Shown here piece by piece: positions 45,862 through 56,806 of a stretch of 64,000 nt of DNA (its first letter is position 1; each line of letters opens with the position of its first letter). The translations under genes were made by a program, and so were the position numbers. The DNA comes from Nyssa sinensis (taxonomy: Eukaryota > Streptophyta > Magnoliopsida > Cornales > Nyssaceae). The stretch spans positions 14,415,969 through 14,479,968 of the forward strand of contig CM018051.1 in the NCBI GenBank assembly GCA_008638375.1, written 5' to 3'. The notes beneath the pieces are model-generated. The model was not told the origin of the DNA and made no database searches. It saw nothing but the letters and a program-made list of their open reading frames with translations.

Positions 45862-46668
45862 GTGGTTACCATAATCTTCTTTCTTTTTTTCAATTATTTA
45901 TTTTATATATCTAAATGTTTCAAATGATATTAGCTTTAATGAAGGTCTTGAGTTTATGTCTCTTTTTTTTTTTTAAAAAAAAATGAGGTCCTAAGTTTAA
46001 ATTTCACATTCGCATTAGAGGAGTATGAGTACTTATTTGTATTTAATCATAAACTGTGCTGAATTGTTTGTTCAGGATCATGCAAGAGTTATTTGTCTAA
46101 TGTCATATTTGAGAGATTTATGCTACTGTTAGGTTATGTAGCATGGTTACCATAATCTTCTTTCTTTTTTTCAATTATTTATTTTTTATATGTAAATGTT
46201 TCAAATGATATTAGCTTTAATGGAGGTCATGAATTAATGTCTCTTTTTTTTTAAAAAAAAAAAATGAGTTCGTAAGTTTAAATTTCACATTCTCATTAGA
46301 GGAGTATGAGTACTTATTTGTATTCAATCATAGAGTTAATTTGTCTAATGTTATATTTGAGAGATTTATGCTACTATTAGGTTATGTAGAATGGTTACCA
46401 TAATCTTCTTTCTTTTTTTCAATTATTTATTTTATATATGTAAATGTTTCAAAAGATATTAGTTTTAAAGGAGGTCGTGAGTTGATGTCTCTTTTTTTTT
46501 TAAAAAAATGAGGACATAAGTTTGAATCTCACATTCTTATTAGAGGAGTATGAGTACTTATTTATATTTAGTCATAAACTGTACTGAGTTGTTTGTTCAA
46601 GACCAGGCAGAGTTATTTGTCTAATGTCATATTTGAGAGACTTATGCTGCTATTAGGTTATGTATTTT
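45862..46668. repeat. tandem triplication, unit ~250-280 bp
   Basis: Units start at about 45863, 46144 and 46391 with TGGTTACCATAATCTTCTTT. Each continues with TTTCAATTATTTATTTT, ATATTAG(C/T)TTTAA, a GTCTCTTTTTTTT run, GAGGAGTATGAGTACTTATT and ATTTGAGAGA(T/C)TTATGCT, and ends GGTTATGTA. The second unit lacks a piece near the ATCATAAACTGT part. The units are very similar, so the event is fairly recent. Confidence 0.9.
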
Positions 46669-47443
46669 TTGTTATTTTATAATATTATAATTATATTACT
46701 GAATTAATTGTAGTACATGAAGTGTAAGTTCTTGATCGGTTCAAAACTGCAAGTGCACAGTATCGTAGTTTTATAGTAAAATGATAAGAACAGTATCGTC
46801 CTCAGGGATTGGTATCTTACTTTTGACAAGTACCAAAATTAAATCAATCTCGACTTTATTTAGAAAATTCACTAAATCTTTGGAATTGCAATTTAAAATA
46901 AAATCAACGCAAAGAAAATACTAAAAATGAAAAGAGAGATATTGTTCGAAATTCAAATTAATGGGGAGAAAAAAAAAAGGATACCATAATAAATACAGGT
47001 AAACTCTTAACCTTGTATTTAAGAATGAAAAATAAAATTTAAGAATGAAAAACAAAACATGAAATTATAATGCCATCTGCTAGCTTATTCAAGTTAAAAA
47101 TCTTACATTACCTTCATTATACTTAATCAATGTTCTTTACTTTGTAGTGTAGCCAAATACTAAAACACTCGGATAAACATATATAATGACCATAATTTGA
47201 TTTATTACATTCATTAAAAAAAATTAAATATATTAATCATACAAATGAGTAAGTAAATTTTTTGGGGTAATAATAAAAGAATTATTTTTTGGTGTAAAAA
47301 TTAAAAAGAATAGTACTATTAAATTTGAGAATTCAAAATTTTAAAAACAATCATTTTGTGTAAAATAATGAAAAGGTCAATTTGTGTATGACAGTATGAG
47401 GTAATAAATAGTCATTCTTCCTTCTTCGCCCTTTTTTATTTTT

Positions 47444-47953
47444 GGTAAATTATACTGACCTCTCTTAAATTTTATAATAATTATACTGATTTTTTTTTAA
47501 GTTTATAAATTACATTAACATTTTCTATTTTACAAAATAATATATAGATATCTCATTCCTGTCATTTTTTTTAAAATGACAAAATGTCGTTTTTATATAT
47601 TTATTTTTATATTTTTCTAATTTTGACCAAGTTATTCTAACTTTTTTTGAAGTTTTAAAAATTTTTTATTTAAAAACAAATTTAAGGTAAATAACTTATT
47701 TTTATTTTATATAAAAATAAATTTAAGATTTTATCAATATTTATTTGAAAAATAAAAAAAATTAGTCAATATTTAAAAAATTGAAGAAAAAAAATATGAA
47801 AGGGATAATTTTATCATTTTGAAGAAAAAAATTGACTGGATGAGGTATCTGTATATTATTTTGTAAAATAAGGGAGGTCAGTATAATTTCAAAAATCTCA
47901 GAAAATGTCGATATAATTGTCATAAACTTTTAAGAAGATCAATTAATTTATCA
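47444..47953. mobile_element. family 1 foldback element (copy c)
   Basis: Left arm GGTAAATTATACTGACCTCT, right arm GGGAGGTCAGTATAATTTC and the terminal AGATCAATTAATTTATC; about 510 bp. Confidence 0.7.
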
Positions 47954-48709
47954 TCTTTTATTTTTTTTTTCTCTAATAGTTTTTTATGATAAAATAATTG
48001 AATACACTTAGTTTTTTCAATAAAAAAAATTGTAGATTGAATTATAGAATTACTTCAAATCATGGTTTTGATAAATTATGTGCAATCATCTATATCTTAT
48101 ACTCTTTGGAAGTGTAGTGCGAGTGGATGAAAAGCGTATCGTAAATTCAGAAGTTATTCGTTTGAATTTTGCGCTTCCCTTGACTTATTGTATACGGGAT
48201 GTGGAACGTTTCGTATAATCTTAAGTAAAATTAATCTAAGTCAAAAACTTAAGACACTCCATGTAAAAAAAAAATAAAAAATCTATATCACACACATTAT
48301 AACACACAAACACACACATTAGACTCCCATAATCCATATGTATGCTGAGGACTTTATCCATTAGTGCCTCGGCTACCCATGCACCTCATAATCATGTGCA
48401 TGTGCCTCGTATTTACAAACACAATCTAATTTAAATCCAATCAATATCTTTTTAAATCCCTCGAAGGCATGAAACACGACACCCTATGGTTTCGGCGACT
48501 TTTGACTATTACAAAAGCCTTAGCCTTAGCCCTTGATTATGCTTCCAATTTTTGACCATTTATTCATATCGATCTCTCACGTCGGCTTTTAACCGCTTAA
48601 GGGAGGGAGATTGGCCCGTGAACACAAAGGCATACAAGTGACGGATTCAAAAATTATGTTTAAATGAACAAAATCATAATTTTAAAAGTAATTTTATAAG
48701 AAATTGCGA

Positions 48710-49265
48710 GATTCAATTCTTAATTTTTTAAATGAAAAAATATTAAAAAAACTCTTAAAATAAATTTTTTCAATTAAAAAAATCTTCGATATATTTTTTC
48801 TATCTAAAAAATTCAAAAAAGAAATTTTTAATAAAAAAAAATTTAATTATTAACTTTCATCTTAATACCGTTAAAAAATATTACTGATTATACTAAAATG
48901 ACTTTCGAAATACATTTTAGGAAAAAAAAACTAAAAAATCTATAAATAAAATTTTCAATCCCAAAAAATTATAACATTTTATAAAATAAAAATTTATTTT
49001 TTAGGTATTCTAGATAAATAAAAAAAGTTATATTTTTTTTTATTGAAAAATTTGTTGTGTCTATTATTTAGTATTTTTTAAAATGTATCTTGAAGGTTAT
49101 TTTGATCTAATTAATAATATTTTTTAATGGTGTTAAGATGAAAGTTAATAATTAAACTTTTTGTATTGAAAGTTTTTTTTTTAGATCTTTTAAATAGAAA
49201 AAATATATCATAGACTTTTTGAATTGAAAAAAATATTTTAAAAACTTTTTAGTATTTTTTACTTT
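48710..49265. mobile_element. family 2 foldback palindrome, free-standing
   Basis: It has the same arms as the palindrome in copies A and C: AACTTTCATCTTAATACCGT on the left and TTTTTAATGGTGTTAAGATG, its near reverse complement, on the right. Being outside the segmental repeat shows that it is an independent repeat family. Confidence 0.6.
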
Positions 49266-49751
49266 TTTAAAAGTATTAGTAAAATAACAATAAGATTTTG
49301 TAAATTTTTTTTTTTTTTTTGAGGAGGTTGGCCCTCTTGCCACCTCGTAAATGTTGGTATGAGATGGATTGTATTTTTTGGTGTTACCCGTTATGCTTTT
49401 TAAAATGATTCTATTTTTCAAAAAAATAATTTGATATGATTCACCGTTGTTCAAATTTCTAGGTAGGTTAAGTAGGATTCATCAAGAATTTGAAATCAGA
49501 ACGGAGGTTGACTTGTATCAAATGATCATTGTATTGTAAATCTAAATAGAAATGGGTGAACTAAACCCAATTATTAGCATATTTTTAAGTTCTTTGATTT
49601 GATGTTATATTGAGGAGTGCAAATAGAATAGTAGATAGATAACTTCAAGCTGGGCATGGACAGGCCTATGCGTAGCACTAAACCCAACTAATACCCTTAT
49701 TATTAACGTTGTCATATGGATGTCCTTGGGCTTAACATGGACCAAATTGAT

Positions 49752-51183
49752 ACGAGTAAATTACACATGGATTTTCTATGAAGTTTTTTATAATTATAAA
49801 CAGATCATTTTTAATTTGATTAATTATACTAATCTTTCTTATGATATGACACTTAATAACACATACCATTCCTATCTTGACAGCCCATCACTCACATGCT
49901 GCTTTTTATGACATCAACAAATTGATATTTTCAAAATGCCATTTTTACCCCTTAATAGTAATAAACAGACTTTTATATCTCTGCTTTTAAAATTAAATTT
50001 ACATTTTTTTTCCCACAATTAACTCCCTCTCTATTTGACATATTAAACATGGTCCAAACATCCTCATTCTTCTTAGTGCAACAAAACACACAGCAAAATA
50101 TGGATGCACCAGACTCTCAAGAGATGTCCTACCATGAACATATCAACCAATGGGACGAGGAGAAAGGCTACTTCTATGCTTGGTATGTACTTCTTTCATC
50201 CCGTCATTTCTACTCTTCTTCTTATTCTTGTTAGTTTTTTTTTCTTTGTAATCATTCAAAATATGGAGTTTCTTAGTTACTTCATGATTTTTTTTTGTAT
50301 GTGTTTGGTGCAGTTTATTTGCAATGTGTTATTGCTTCTGTTGCTTTGAGATTCTCATCCATCACCACAATATCATATGCCACAGCCCATTTCCACCCAT
50401 CCCAAACAAAAGCTCTGAACAAACTCGATGTCCCACAGTTTTTGTCCATGGATGATGGAACCAATTTTTATTTTTCAAGCAATGACACAAATCATCACAG
50501 TTCGGCACTACAAAATAAAAAATTAGAACAATTTTTTTTTCATGATTTAGATATTGTATTTGATTTGGTTTTTGGATGAGAGATTGATTTTGAGTTGCAA
50601 AGTGGCAAGGGTTTCACTTTCGTTCTGATTATGGATATTGCTCATCTATTGAACTTCTCTCGAACCATCATCTACTGATTTATGGAAAAGAATCGTGAAT
50701 CTGATTGAGCACACACCGTCGATCATGTCGTGAGAAGATCACATGCTTCCCTTCACCAATGTTGTTCTTCCTTCTCTTTTTCAACATGATTGTGTGTGTG
50801 GAGTGTTTACAAGGGGTGGCAGTGATGGTTTGAGATCATGATCTATGGTGAGATGACTGGTGATGGTGGCACAGATGAGAGGATGTGGCAGTGGGGTTTG
50901 GGTAGATAGTGGGTAGAAACCAACAAGAAAGAAGAAAATAATGAGGAGCAGGAAAGGAAAGAAAAGAAAAAAGAAGAAGAAGATGGAAATAAAGGAGAAT
51001 GAAAGGGTGAAAAAAGGAAAAGTCAAAAAATTATTAAACAAATAAGGGGGAAAATAGTAATTGTACAAACGCCGTTAACGACATCAAGCAGACAATTCTG
51101 TCAGGGGAGGGCAGTGTAATTAGTTAAACAAGATGGGGTCTATTTGTAATTGTCAAAAACTTGAGGGAGTCCAGGTGTGATTT
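49752..51183. mobile_element. 1.4 kb TIR element carrying a gene-like insert
   Basis: The left end GAGTAAATTACACATGGATT and the right end (reverse complement TAGTTAAATCACACCTGGAC) align as imperfect terminal inverted repeats for about 80 bp, including AAGTTTTT-A-AATTA-AAA-AGA words in both. Possible target duplications are imperfect (AATTGATA / AATTAATA). The arms share the GTAAATTACAC motif with family 1 palindromes. Instead of a short loop the centre holds over 1.2 kb with a small two-exon gene. No transposase is present, so movement would need an enzyme in trans. Confidence 0.6.
50100..50455 (+). CDS. small cysteine-rich (CYSTM-like) protein, possibly captured gene copy
   Basis: Proposed exons 50100-50182 and 50314-50455 are joined across GTATGT...TGTGCAG, giving 74 residues. 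The first 27 residues (MDAPDSQEMSYHEHINQWD then EEKGYFYA) and the splice-spanning CLFAMCYCFCCFE resemble small plant cysteine-rich transmembrane proteins that have an EEKG-aromatic stretch followed by a Cys-rich hydrophobic segment. After FCCFE the usual short Cys-rich tail is replaced by a His- and Pro-containing tail ending at TGA 50453-50455, so the C-terminus is abnormal or decayed. An upstream in-frame ATG at 50049 would add 17 residues. The gene lies wholly inside the TIR element at 49752-51183, and retention of an intron points to DNA-level capture. It may be a pseudogene; expression is unknown. Confidence 0.5.
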
Positions 51184-51191
51184 AACTAATT

Positions 51192-51192
51192 A

Positions 51193-51245
<53 letters not shown>
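51192..51245. repeat. compound microsatellite (AT)n(AG)n
   Basis: AT repeats followed by about 16 AG repeats, just outside the right end of the TIR element. Confidence 0.95.
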
Positions 51246-51249
<4 letters not shown>

Positions 51250-51597
51250 TCCTCAATTCTATCTAGATATTTAGTCAAGCAAGAAGAAGTTTTCAAAACC
51301 AAGGCTAGCAATTGATTGGATTTACATGAGCCCAATCATGCATGTCTTTATTAACTTAAGGAGCCGCCATTCGGACTCTTGCAATTGATAATTGAGCTCC
51401 ATTTTTTTCACCTAACAATCTAAATGACAACAATACTGTAACACTCGCACCTGATAATTGGAAGACTTTGTATGATGTATTGGCGAATAAACATTAATGT
51501 AAACCTTTGGAGTAATATGCCTAAGTTGGTAGAAAAATCTTCCATCAAAATGGAGTAAATGAATGCCACTAACAAAAGAAAATGGATAAAAATACAT

Positions 51598-51629
<32 letters not shown>

Positions 51630-51960
51630 GACATATGTGATTCCATGTATCTATAAATAATATAAAAAATAGGTGTACATGAGAATAAAGTGAGCAGACA
51701 AGTGCCTGTGGGTGCATAGTGTAGGAACAGTGAGAACAATAAAGAAAATGATATATGTATATAGATATGTATGAATTATTAGCCCACATTTATTGTCCTA
51801 TTTACTCACAAGCAGCATTCATCCAACCCACTCACATAATTTACCAAAAGTAGGATCATTCTAGTCCCCATCTATCAAATCCATGTTAACCATTTTAACC
51901 ACCATTCTTAATCAGATATTTCTAGCCACTTCAACCACCACTTTTAACCAAATACTTCCA
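51250..51960. other. intergenic, no recognised gene
   Basis: A mixed GT/AT microsatellite lies at 51598-51628. A long minus-strand frame at 51412-51789 runs through it and is not supported. The stretch 51780-51960 is CCA/AACC-rich and leads into the promoter-like block. Confidence 0.5.
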
Positions 51961-52150
51961 TCTAATCCTTGCCTATAAAACACATGCATGGACACTCGTA
52001 AGTCTAGCATACAAACACTGAGTGAGAGAGGGAAGAAACTAGTACAAGAGAGATAGTGACAAAGACAGAAGGAAGAAAGAAGAAGAGAAGGGAGAAAGTT
52101 AAAAGAGGGAATCCACTGAAGCTTCAATAGGTATAATACTTGGTTCTTTT
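51961..52150 (+). promoter_or_regulatory. orphan promoter and leader
   Basis: A good TATA box (CCTATAAAA, core 51974-51980) is followed by an RY-type CATGCATG motif at 51983-51990, and then by a purine-rich leader-like stretch (GAGTGAGAGAGGGAAG and so on) up to about 52110. A GT at 52131 could be a splice donor. No coding exon follows; copy B of the segmental repeat begins near 52290. Confidence 0.35.
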
Positions 52151-52289
52151 TGGTCATTAAGTTTATGTGTAACTTTGTAGTTAAAAACACATAGAAATAG
52201 GGTTGGAAAGACTCCAGAACACTATAACCGACTTTAAACCACCATTAATGGAGCTTGAAAATTAACCTAGAAAACTACTTAAACAAAGC

Positions 52290-55200
52290 CTTAGTTTATG
52301 TGGTTAATACATTATTAATAATTTGACGTAATATTATTTGAAATATAAAATTTAATACACAAATTTAAAACATTAAATATTATTAATAATGTATATTTAA
52401 TATTCTCATAGAAAGTAGTAATTCAATTATATTATCTAATTATTACCAAAGCGAGGAGCAGAGTACGAATTTAAAAGAGGATCAGTGGAAATTAAAATTA
52501 TTGATCCAACATTGGTTAAGTTTTTTTTTTTAAAAAAATTATATTTAATATTACAATATATAGGATAAAATATATATATATATATATATATTCAAATAAT
52601 TATTATCAAAAGCGAACTAAAATATCAAAATAAAATCCTCAGAACTTGCAACAACGACTTGAGAAATGATTTTCTTGCTTTACGGGTTGGAAAAAGAAAT
52701 GAGATGTCCCTTTTGTGGATGAGTATTTTTAAGACACAAGGCAACGATTTAAAAAGCAAACAAAAACGCGGTGATTAAGGCCTAAAAAAGCAAATAAATT
52801 ATTCAATCCAGAAAAAAAATTATCTTTTTTATTTATTTAGAAGGCCTAAAAAATAAATTTTTACTTCATAAATTGTAATAAATTTTTTTGGATGCAAAAT
52901 TTTGTTTTATATATTTTTAGTATTTTTTTAAAATATATTTTGAATGTTATTTTATTCTAATCAGTAATATTTTGTAACAGTGTTAAAATAAAAGTTAACA
53001 ATTAGACTTTTGTATTAAATTTTTTTTTTTTTTTAGATTTTTTAGATAGAAAACATATATTATGGAATTTTTGGATTAAAAATTTTATTTTAAGGATATT
53101 TTAGTATTTTTCTCTAAATTATTTTGATTTTCTTTTAGATTTTTCTTTCAAAAATTTTAAAATGACACTCTATTTTTTATATAAAATTATAAATACTTCT
53201 CATTCAATCTAAATTTATTTAAAATTGATAAAATGTCATTTTCATTTTATTTTATTTTTTTGCATTTTTATTTTCATCAATTTCTCTAAATTTTTTTCAA
53301 AAGAATTTTTTTTATTTTATATAAAATTAAATGTAAGATAAATAACTTATTTTTTTTTAGCCAAATATGATTTTAATTAATATTTATTTGAAAATGAAAA
53401 AAATAGAAAAAAATTGATCAAAATCTGTTTAAAATTGTAAAATAAATAAATAAAATATCCAATTTTGTTATTTTGAAAAAATTATTAGCTAGAAGGGAAG
53501 AATTTATAATTTGTCGATAAAAATATAAAAAAATTAGTGTTATTTCAGAAACTTCATTTGAAATCTTTATAAATGTTAGAAACATCCAAATTTATCATAT
53601 TTTTTATTTATAATTACACTAATTTTTCTTTGATATTTGATAATAGTGGTTTCTCCTTGTACTTATAACTATTGTCATGAATTTATTGTTTTTATTCGTA
53701 GAAATAATTACAATGTCATTTTTTTTATAATATCTAATAATTACACAAACTTTTTATGTGATTTTTGAAAAAGTAAAAAATGTCAATGTAATATATTAGA
53801 GTATTTTAATTATATAAAAAATTTAATTAAAATCCTAGTACAGTCATTAACAAATTTTATATGAAGTGAGAGTTTTTTATATTTTTATTGTAACAAATAG
53901 AAGATGGGTGTAATTCTATATAATTATCAAATAACTCGAGAAAGATAAGTATAATTATATTTTCTTAATATAATAATGAACTTAACATGAAAAATGAAAA
54001 ATGAACACTACCACTTGAATTGTTACACCATCTGAATTGAATTTCAATCCTTTAGTCCGTGTCAAATTCGAGTAGTACCTTTCTTTTATTAGTTAATTAA
54101 TTGGAAAGGGGTTAATTCAATTAAGTGTTTAAATTAATTTGTTTTTAGCAAATGTGTTGGTTATTATTGTAAAAAAGCTAAATAAAAAATGATATGGGTT
54201 TTAAGTAGGAGAACTATTACTTATCATTAAACACTAATTATTTTTAACTAAAATTTAAAATTCATTCTTAAACTTTGTGAGTCTTAGTGCAAGAGTAAAA
54301 TTATTTTATTGTAATTAGGGTTAGTCAAATTGAACCTAGCAGTGAGTTTTTTTTTTTTTTTTTTCAGTACAACAATGGAAAGGAGAGAACTAATCTAGGT
54401 GTATGTGAGCGGCACGAGTTTTGAACTCTGATCAGTGTGAGGAGAGAGGTTTTAACCATCTTATGTTGGTGTATTATTTAAACTTGACATATTAAAATTA
54501 ATTAGTTTTAAATTATGATTAAGTTTTACTTGTTTATGTCTCATATATAGTTTGATTAGGTTAATTTTTTTTTATATTAAATTAGAATAGTTATCGCTTT
54601 ATCAAGCGAAATTTGAGGTGAGTACAATAAATTGATAAACATGAAATTATATTTAAATTTGACTTATTTATTTGATGAATCAATTTTAAACAATCTTCTA
54701 ACCAATCACAAATGAAACTCGAGTAAAGTAATTCTATTTACACTCCTAATTATAATCCGTCTCTTCACTGAGACTTCTTCTCTTTCATCCTCAAATTTTC
54801 TATTCTACAAATTTACTAATGAAGTTAATAAGACCATTAATATTTCAATATTAAGATTTATTATTACTACACATAAAAATCCGCCATTGCAAAAGGATTT
54901 AGTGTTGGGTGATTATCATAAATTTATTCAAACTTTTGATGATCTATTTGAGACCCAAGACGACCTAAGAAAATACTCGGGAAAATTTTTTTGACCTGAT
55001 TTTGTTTTGAATCCATTTTATCTTTTTTGTTCTAACGTGCTTATATAAAGATATTATCTTGTAGTGTTTTGACTTATGAAAAGATAGTCGTAATTAGGAT
55101 AAAAACGAAATTTTAGATTTTGAGAGTTTTTTGCTCTTCTAATTTTGTTTTGACTTATGAAAAGATAGTCGTAATTAGGATAAAAACGAAATTTTAGATT

Positions 55201-56806
55201 TTGAGAGTTTTTTGCTCTTCTAATTTTTTTAATACATAGTTAATTAATCATTATTGTCTATGAACATAAACATCTTATCGAATTACGTAAATTTTGTGTC
55301 TTTCTGTACGTTTTATTTTATTTATACTTATTTAAAATTAATTTATTATTCATTTGATCATTTTTGCATAACATTTCAGCAGTCGAGAATTTAGACTATA
55401 TCATGCAAATACATTGATATTCAAAAGTCAAATAAGTAATCAACATCTACCCATTTTGTTATGTTTTTGTTTTATTCTTTTTTTGTATTTTTTGAGAATG
55501 AAAATTAAAGAAATTTAAGAATACATCTATTTTCGGATCATTTTTGTTTTTTTAAAGAATTGAGTTTTTCAAAATATGGAAAACTACTTTTAGTAATTTA
55601 TTAAAAATGAACAATGTTTTGAATATTTTTTTTTTAAAAAAAAGGATTTTCCAAAATGGCTTTACAAACTATGTTTTCATTTTTCTTTTAATTTTTTTAA
55701 AATTTTACTCGGTCATTCAAACATTTTAACTTCCCCACACTAATCATTCTAACACTTCTAATTGCAAGGTAAGCTTTAAAAAAAAGTACAAATGCAAAAT
55801 TGGAAAAAGTAGAAAGGTTGAATGTCTGGAGTGGGATTTAGCGGTAAAGAAATTAAAAATAAAATTTTATTGTTTTGAGTTTGATTTTTTTGTGCACCCA
55901 TTATTGATAATTAAAACTTAAAGAATCAACATGAGATTCACGAAAATGAAAACTTAATAATATGATGAGTGTAAAAAAAAAAAATTAAAATGAAATGTGC
56001 ATTAACTCCACACTAAAACTATAGTTAAATGATAATAATTGAATTAAAAAAATCCGAAGTCAGAAATAATTGAGGTCCCAAAGTCTAAGCACTGTCATAC
56101 ATATGATTACCATTATTTAACTATAGTTTAAAATCTATAGTTGCAATGCTCAACTGGTGAATTACAATAATAGCTCATAATATTTGACCGTTAATAGTAA
56201 GGTTGGCTAGATTGCCCCAACTTTGGATGGACCACTGTCAGAAGCCCATGCAGATATATCATGAGGTAATCCTCACCATTCATCATTGATTCATGCACCA
56301 TAAAATATATCTATACCATATATGGATGGAAAATGCTAATAATTTCAATCTTGGGTAAACTAATCTGACATTTTTTTTTAAATTTTTTATAATTATATTA
56401 ATTTTTTTAAAATTTTTTTAATTTCTTTTAGTTTACTTAATAATATACAGATACTTTTTTTAATTCATTTTTTTTTTCAAAATTTTAAAATTATCCCTTT
56501 CATTTTTTGTTCAATTTTTTAAATGTTAACTAATTTTCTTTTCATTTTTCAAGTAAATATTAAAAAAAACTTTAAATTTATTTTTAAATGAAATAAAAAA
56601 ATGTTATTTACTTCAATTTATTTTTATATAAAATAATAAAAAAGTTAAAAAAATTAGTCAAAATTTAGAAAATGTAAAAATAAATAAATAAAATGGGTAA
56701 TTCTGTTATTTTAAAGAAAAAAAATTTAACTAGAGTAAGGTATTTGTATATTTTCAATTAAAACAAAGAAAGCTTGTATAATTTCAAAAATATCAAGAGA
56801 AGGTCT
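52290..56806. repeat. segmental repeat, copy B
   Basis: Same order as copy A. Relative to A and C it lacks the GC-rich island and the left arm of the family 2 palindrome: GGTGATTAAGGC at 52770-52781 runs straight into CTAAAAAAGCAAATAAATTA. It also has an exact 81-bp tandem duplication at 55065-55226. The C2 gene is absent. It ends inside a family 1 palindrome, directly joined to copy C. Confidence 0.88.
55065..55226. repeat. exact 81-bp tandem duplication in copy B
   Basis: Two identical 81-bp units, the first starting TGTTTTGACTTATGAAAAGA at 55065, the second at 55146. The corresponding part of copies A and C is single. Confidence 0.95.

Larger units (their letters stand above)
46700..49750. 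other. intergenic, two foldback elements, no recognised gene
   Basis: Contains a family 1 palindrome at 47444-47953 and a family 2 palindrome at 48710-49265. Between them (48060-48660) lies less AT-rich DNA with words such as TGTATACGGGATGTGGAACG that could not be identified. A frame at 49152-49454 (minus) is low-complexity Lys-rich and not supported. Confidence 0.5.

Noticed and set aside
51412..51789. Minus-strand frame of 125 residues
   Set aside because: Passes through a GT/AT microsatellite (Tyr-Ile and Thr-His runs); no family and no gene signals.
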